Source: Schaalia dentiphila ATCC 17982
GTDB lineage: Bacteria > Actinomycetota > Actinomycetes > Actinomycetales > Actinomycetaceae
DNA length: 64,000 bases
NCBI RefSeq assembly: GCF_000154225.1
Contig: NZ_DS264586.1
Location: 526,527 to 590,526, forward strand
Reading direction: 5' to 3'
Below are positions 59,299 through 64,000 of the stretch, piece by piece; the first letter of the stretch is position 1, and the number at the start of each line of letters is the position of its first letter. The notes under the pieces were generated by a model. It made no database searches. It was not told the origin of the DNA and saw only the letters and a program-made list of their open reading frames with translations. A program made the position numbers and the translations under genes.

Positions 59299-62202
59299 TC
59301 AGTATCCTCCCTCGGTCATCTTTTCTTCGATGACGCGTCCGCCGAGGATCTCCAGGACCGCTGCCAGGCCGATTATCTGCGAGTTTTCGATATCTTCGTC
59401 GTCGATGCTGGCGCTATCGTCGTCGGCTGCGTGAGTGCGGGTCGAGTCGACGGCAGCCTCACGCTGAGCCTTCTCGCGCAGGGCGGCCTCGGCGGCGGCG
59501 CGTCCGGTCAGCGGCCCGTCGGGCGCAGCTGTGGCGTTGCGCTGGGGTTCCGGGGCGCCGAATCCGGGTGCGGGATCCGACGTCGGCTCAGGGGCTGCCG
59601 CCAGCCAGGCGGGGGCCTGCGCGGGAGCGCTCGGGGCCGCACTGATCGGAGTCACATCGGCCGGGGCTGTGGACTCCGGCGGGGCCCACGAGTCGGCACC
59701 GTCATCGAAGTTCACGGACGCACCCCCGGAGATGACGACCGGGTCTCCCCATCCCGTCGGGGTCGACGGCGTGTGCGCGGCGGGCTCGATGGGCGCATCA
59801 TCGAAGACAGGGGACGAGGCCGGGGCCGGCTCGGGCTGCACGGGTGCGTCCGCCGGATCGTCGGCGGGCTCCGGGTCGCCCGGGTAGCGGAAGACCGTGA
59901 AGGAACGCTTGCGCGGGGCCGCGTCACCGTTCGGGGACGAGGCCTGGGCGGCCTCGGGCGTATCGGCGGGAGCCTGTGCGAGGGCACGGGCAGCTCGCTC
60001 GGGTAGCGCGGGGCGCTCGACGGGCTGCGGGTCTGGGGCGCGGGTAATCGGTGCCGGTGCGGGCGCGACGGGTTCATCGCGTCGGATCGGCGTCACCGTC
60101 GCAGGCTCGGGCCAGGCGGATTCCACCGGCTCCGGCTCGAGAGCGGGTTCGGGGGCGCGAGCGGTTGTGGGCCAACCGGATTGTGCGGGCTCCGGCGGGA
60201 GCACGGGCTCGGGCCAACCGGTGTCAGCCGACTCGAGGTCGCCCTGGGGTGCCGCCTGCGCGGCGGCCTCATCAAAAGGGGGCGGCTCCGAAACCCAGCT
60301 GCCAGGCTGAAAGTGTTGCGCGGCAGGGCCGGGGTGCGATGCCTGCGCCGACGGGCCGGTCGTCGCGGCTCCGCCCGAGGCCTGCCCGACCTGCGCGGAT
60401 ACGCTCACGGTCAGACCGGTGACCTCGTTGATGGCCTTTTCGACGTCGGCCGCGCGGGGGCCCCGCGAGAAGGCGTTGACCATGGCCTCGACGGGGAAGA
60501 GGAGGACCACCTGGGAGCCGTCAACGGCACCGAGCTGGGCGTTGCCACCGACCATCGACCACGTGACGCGGCTGATGGAGGACAGGCGCTCGACGACCTC
60601 GTTCCAGCGGCCACGGAGCATGTCGGCGTTGCGGCCCCAAGCCGGGGCCTCTGCGCGGGCGGGCGTCTCCGAGCGCTGCGGCGCGCTGGATTCGTGGCGC
60701 TGCTGCGGAGGCGCGGCGGGGCGCGGCTCGGCTTGGGCGGGCGTGGCCTCGCGGGCGGGTGCCGTTTCGTGGGCGGCCTCGTGGCGCGGGGCCTCCTGTC
60801 GCGCGGCCTGTGCCGGAGCGGAGCTCGGCTCCGGGGCCACAGGCTTCTGAGCGGACCAGTCGGGGCCGCTCCCCCACGCGGGCATGCCCTGGGGAGCAGG
60901 CGCGGCAGACGATGCGGGCGCCTGAGCGGCCGGGGCCGAAACCTCGGCGCGCTCCTGCTTCTTGCGAGCCAGGGCCTCGCGGGCCTCGCGGGCGCCGAAA
61001 CGACCCGAGGAGGCCTTGGACGACGATGGCGCGGAAGCCTCTCGCGGCGCTCCCCCACCGGTCATGCCAACCGTGCCCTGCACGGGGGCCTGGGCGGGGC
61101 CGGGGGAAGGCACGAGGATGCGGCCGACGAGGAGCTCGAGCTGCAGGCGAGGCGAGGTCGCACCCGTCATGGCGCGCAGGGCCTCGTCGGTCAGGTCGGC
61201 GGCACGGGATAGGCCGTGCGGCCCCCAGTTCTGCGCCTGGCGCTGCATGCGCTCGAACTGGTCGTGCGGGGTGTCCGCCAGGACGTCGCGCGCGCCGTCG
61301 CCGGCGACCGCGATGATGAGGAGGTCGCGCAGACGTTGCAGGAGGTCCTCGACGAAGCGGCGCGGGTCGTGGCCGGACTCGACCATGCGCTCGACGACGC
61401 GGAAGGCCGCGGCGCCGTCGCCACCCGCAAGAGCGTCGACGGATTCATCCAGCAGCGCGGAGTCCGTGTAGCCGAGCAGCGCGACGGCCGTCTGATAGGT
61501 GACCTGGCCATCAATCGCGCCGGCCATCAGCTGGTCGAGCACCGACAGGGTGTCGCGCACCGAGCCGCCGCCCGCGCGCATCACGAGGGTCAGGACGCCC
61601 TCGCCCACGCCGATGTGCTCCTCGGAGCACAGGCCCGTCAGGTAGGGGCCGAGGACATCCGGCGGCACCAGGCGGAACGGGTAGTGGTGGGTACGCGAAC
61701 GGATCGTGCCGATGACGCGCTCGGGTTCGGTCGTCGCGAAGACGAACTTGACGTGCTCGGGCGGCTCCTCGACGAGCTTGAGCAGCGCGTTAAAGCCCTG
61801 GTTCGTGACCATGTGGGCCTCGTCGATGATGAAGATCTTGTAGCGGTCGCGCACCGGCGCGAAGGTGGCGCGCTCGCGCAGGTCGCGCGCGTCGTCGACG
61901 CCGCCGTGCGAGGCCGCGTCGATCTCAACGACGTCGAGCGAACCGGGGCCGCCGGTGGCCAGCTCACGACACGATTCGCACTGGCCGCACGGGGTGTCCG
62001 TGGGGCCCTGCGCGCAGTTCAGGCAGCGCGCCAGGATGCGCGCCGAGGTGGTCTTGCCGCATCCGCGCGGCCCGGAGAACAGGTACGCGTGCGTCACGCG
62101 ATTCGCGCGGAGCGCCGCCTTGAGCGGCTCCGTCACGTGTTCCTGGCCGATCACCTGATCAAAGGTGTCGGGGCGATACCGGCGATACAGAGCTGTGGTC
62201 AC
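59299..62202 (-). CDS. dnaX: DNA polymerase III subunits gamma/tau
   Basis: The 967-aa clamp-loader ATPase has Walker [11 protein letters not shown] near 43-52 and the zinc site CLNCAQG...CGQCESC, then [10 protein letters not shown] and the sensor ATTEPER. A Pro/Ala-rich linker runs from about 380, with a tau-like domain near 530-610 ([19 protein letters not shown]) and a further disordered 330-aa tail. It loads the sliding clamp at forks. GTG 62202 has TACCCT exactly 6 nt upstream and also GGAGGG. No slippery A-run for a gamma form is evident. A GACGAGGCCGGGGC copy sits in the tail (59813-59826). Confidence 0.96.
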   Translation of the reverse strand: MTTALYRRYRPDTFDQVIGQEHVTEPLKAALRANRVTHAYLFSGPRGCGKTTSARILARCLNCAQGPTDTPCGQCESCRELATGGPGSLDVVEIDAASHGGVDDARDLRERATFAPVRDRYKIFIIDEAHMVTNQGFNALLKLVEEPPEHVKFVFATTEPERVIGTIRSRTHHYPFRLVPPDVLGPYLTGLCSEEHIGVGEGVLTLVMRAGGGSVRDTLSVLDQLMAGAIDGQVTYQTAVALLGYTDSALLDESVDALAGGDGAAAFRVVERMVESGHDPRRFVEDLLQRLRDLLIIAVAGDGARDVLADTPHDQFERMQRQAQNWGPHGLSRAADLTDEALRAMTGATSPRLQLELLVGRILVPSPGPAQAPVQGTVGMTGGGAPREASAPSSSKASSGRFGAREAREALARKKQERAEVSAPAAQAPASSAAPAPQGMPAWGSGPDWSAQKPVAPEPSSAPAQAARQEAPRHEAAHETAPAREATPAQAEPRPAAPPQQRHESSAPQRSETPARAEAPAWGRNADMLRGRWNEVVERLSSISRVTWSMVGGNAQLGAVDGSQVVLLFPVEAMVNAFSRGPRAADVEKAINEVTGLTVSVSAQVGQASGGAATTGPSAQASHPGPAAQHFQPGSWVSEPPPFDEAAAQAAPQGDLESADTGWPEPVLPPEPAQSGWPTTARAPEPALEPEPVESAWPEPATVTPIRRDEPVAPAPAPITRAPDPQPVERPALPERAARALAQAPADTPEAAQASSPNGDAAPRKRSFTVFRYPGDPEPADDPADAPVQPEPAPASSPVFDDAPIEPAAHTPSTPTGWGDPVVISGGASVNFDDGADSWAPPESTAPADVTPISAAPSAPAQAPAWLAAAPEPTSDPAPGFGAPEPQRNATAAPDGPLTGRAAAEAALREKAQREAAVDSTRTHAADDDSASIDDEDIENSQIIGLAAVLEILGGRVIEEKMTEGGY

Positions 62203-62391
62203 CCCTCCAGGGTAGTGGGTGACGTCGTCGTTTGCGTATCACCGCCCCCTCACGCTCACATGCGGTCCACGGATTCAGTCGTCCTTACCCGTCGCCACCG
62301 ACGTCACCAGCGTAACGCCGGGCAAGAAAAGATGACACCAACGACGGCACCCAAACGCCCTCCTCGCAAACCCCCGACGCTTACCATTGAT

Positions 62392-62425
62392 TCATCACAG
62401 TGAAGAATTGGTCATCACACGTGAA
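62392..62425 (+). promoter_or_regulatory. Direct repeat upstream of the L,D-transpeptidase
   Basis: TCATCACAGTGAA (62392-62404) and TCATCACACGTGAA (62412-62425) are a near-identical pair 20 bp apart just before the start, a possible binding site for a regulator. Confidence 0.4.
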
Positions 62426-62437
62426 TGAGGTGCAATC

Positions 62438-63889
62438 ATGAGAAACATCAGTGTCCGCCTCCTACGATGCATCGACGCATCGGCGGCCACGATCGCTTGC
62501 ATCGGCCTATTTCCGCTGGCCGCAACAGCCTCGGGCGCGAAGGATATCCCGTCGGTCGATGCCTCCTCGCCTTTCGCGGCGGCCAGTCCCGACGTCGGCT
62601 CCGAGGCAACCGATCCAAGCGGCCACGAGGATTCATCCCCCGCGGCCGATGCTTCCGGGCCGACCTCGGAACGCCAAGCGACCTCCCAGGCCGACGCGGC
62701 CACCGATTCAGTGGAAACCCCCTCCTTAGATCACGATTCCGCCTCGGCTGACACAGAGAGAGAACCGACGAGTCCGGAGGCAACCTCCGGCCATTGGGTT
62801 CGCCACGAGGCCGGCTGGCGCTACGAGCTAGTGGACGGGACGTGGATGAAGGACGGCATCTTCGACGTGGAGGGACGCCGCTACGCGTTCGACGCTCGGG
62901 GCTACGTCCCCGTCGGATGGTACAAGGACCCAAGTGGCGCATGGTATGCGTCGACCGAGAACGGCGTGCGCACAGGCTGGTACCACGAGGGAGGTTCGTG
63001 GTACCACCTCGGTGACGGCGGCACAATGACGACCGGCTGGCTTTCCTCGGGCGGTTCCTGGTACTACCTGTCGGCAGGCGGACAGATGGTCACCGGCTGG
63101 TCCCACATTGACGGCTCCTGGTACCACTTCGATGCATCCGGGGCGATGAACGCCTCGAAATGGGTGCGTTCGGGTTCGTGGTACTACCTGGGGAACAGCG
63201 GTGCGATGGCAACCGGTTGGTTCATCGCCGGAGGCAGGTGGTACTACGCGGAATCGAACGGAGCGATGACCACCGGGTGGGTTCTCTCCGACGGCTCCTG
63301 GTACCACCTGGATTCCTCTGGCGCGCTCTCCACCGGCTGGCTGCGCGACGGGGGCGGGAGCTGGTACTACCTGGATTCAGCCCGAGGCGGCGCGATGGCC
63401 ACCGGGTGGTCCCAGGTCGGCGGAACGTGGAACTACTTCGACCGTTGGAAGGGCTTCTGGGTGAGCGATCGGGCGGGGTTCGAGGCCGACTGGAACTACG
63501 CCAAGAGCCTGTACAGCCCCACGAACTACCTGGTCGTGGTGGACACCAACGCCCCCCACTGCATGACCTTCTACTGGGCTGACGGATCGTGGCAGCCGCT
63601 TACCGACATGCCGTGCTCCGTAGGCAAACCCTCAACGCCGACGATCACAGGAACGTTCACCATCAAGAACCGAGGTCGCTCCTTCGGGCACGGCTACACC
63701 GCCTACTGGTGGACGCAATTCTCGGGAGACTACCTTTTCCACTCGGTCCTCTACTACGAGGGCACCTACACCATCATGGATGGAACCCTGGGTGGACACG
63801 TCTCGCACGGGTGCGTGCGCTTGCGCTACGAGGATGCCAAGTGGCTCCACGACACGATCCCCTCGGGGACTTACGTGACGATCTACTGA
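62438..63889 (+). CDS. Secreted L,D-transpeptidase with choline/glucan-binding-type repeats
   Basis: The 483-aa protein has a signal peptide (1-31), a Ser/Asp/Pro-rich linker (32-115) and about ten GWxxxxGSWYYL-type repeats (115-350), as in choline- or glucan-binding proteins. The YkuD domain follows, with the catalytic SHGCVRL near the C-terminus (Cys459) and its conserved His. L,D-transpeptidases form 3-3 peptidoglycan crosslinks or attach proteins to the wall. The repeats would hold it to the envelope glycan. GAGGTG precedes ATG 62438. It stands alone, followed by a strong hairpin. Confidence 0.92.
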   Translation: MRNISVRLLRCIDASAATIACIGLFPLAATASGAKDIPSVDASSPFAAASPDVGSEATDPSGHEDSSPAADASGPTSERQATSQADAATDSVETPSLDHDSASADTEREPTSPEATSGHWVRHEAGWRYELVDGTWMKDGIFDVEGRRYAFDARGYVPVGWYKDPSGAWYASTENGVRTGWYHEGGSWYHLGDGGTMTTGWLSSGGSWYYLSAGGQMVTGWSHIDGSWYHFDASGAMNASKWVRSGSWYYLGNSGAMATGWFIAGGRWYYAESNGAMTTGWVLSDGSWYHLDSSGALSTGWLRDGGGSWYYLDSARGGAMATGWSQVGGTWNYFDRWKGFWVSDRAGFEADWNYAKSLYSPTNYLVVVDTNAPHCMTFYWADGSWQPLTDMPCSVGKPSTPTITGTFTIKNRGRSFGHGYTAYWWTQFSGDYLFHSVLYYEGTYTIMDGTLGGHVSHGCVRLRYEDAKWLHDTIPSGTYVTIY

Positions 63890-63956
63890 CTCCTCCACGC
63901 TCGTGAGGCAACCCGCGTCGATGCTGACACTGCCCGCATCTGGCCGCGCGCCCCGC

Positions 63957-63998
63957 ACGTGTGAGGGCCCGAGACTCACGCCTCGGGCCCTCACACGT
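63957..63998. terminator. Strong hairpin after the L,D-transpeptidase
   Basis: A perfect 17-bp stem (ACGTGTGAGGGCCCGAG with its complement) around an 8-base loop, without a clear T-run; probably a terminator. Confidence 0.75.
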
Positions 63999-64000
63999 CA

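Noticed and set aside
59299..62202. Programmed frameshift in dnaX for a gamma subunit
   Set aside because: No A-run or other slippery heptamer with a following hairpin is evident in the linker.

Overview
The window is high-GC actinobacterial chromosome. The gene set fits the Actinomycetaceae, most likely Schaalia/Actinomyces odontolytica or a close relative: DUF3073, DUF3618/holin-X pair, excalibur lipoprotein, Rv0338c-like Fe-S protein, a dnaX-recR / lysC-asd block, and a choline-binding-repeat L,D-transpeptidase. The species is an inference; no rRNA is present.

Layout. 1-10.5 kb: a gene start running off the left edge, tRNA-Lys, an ADP-ribosylglycohydrolase/PfkB fusion, an MFS exporter, a symmetric four-copy intergenic repeat, two EamA-like transporters around msrB, a giant MscS channel with a histone-like tail, then tRNA-Glu/Asp/Phe with a terminator. 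10.6-11.8 kb: an excalibur lipoprotein, a 109-bp terminal-inverted-repeat element and a decayed surface-protein tail. 11.84-19.31 kb: a very long type I-E CRISPR array (123 repeats, 122 spacers by phase counting). 19.33-28.64 kb: a complete type I-E operon on the minus strand, cas3-cse1-cse2-cas7e-cas5e-cas6e-cas1-cas2, with mostly 1-4 bp overlaps. Upstream of cas3 lies a two-repeat degenerate mini-array whose 33-nt spacer partly matches the putative cas promoter; I read it as a CreR-like autorepressor guide RNA, the main finding here.

29-47 kb: an ABC-ATPase-like protein with eroded motifs, holin-X/DUF3618, DUF3073, purM-purF, an Fe-S oxidoreductase, molbindin, an unknown Pro-rich protein, dcd, two TM2 proteins, a MutY-like glycosylase, a MacAB-type ABC exporter with adaptor, a GNAT, thioredoxin and TetR. 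48-53.5 kb is a mobile-element graveyard next to tRNA-Gly: one intact IS3-family element with a 4-bp target duplication, two decayed IS3 copies, and remnants of a prophage (portal and terminase pieces) with an EXLDI-like gene. 53.5-64 kb: asd, lysC, a two-component system, recR and dnaX (all minus), then a secreted L,D-transpeptidase.

Cross-cutting patterns: a 14-mer, GACGAGGCCGGGGC, recurs eight times, always on the plus strand, both inside genes and between them; and several genes carry a -10-like hexamer exactly 6 nt before the start codon, the architecture of leaderless transcripts. All functional calls rest on reading motifs by eye; no database search was possible.
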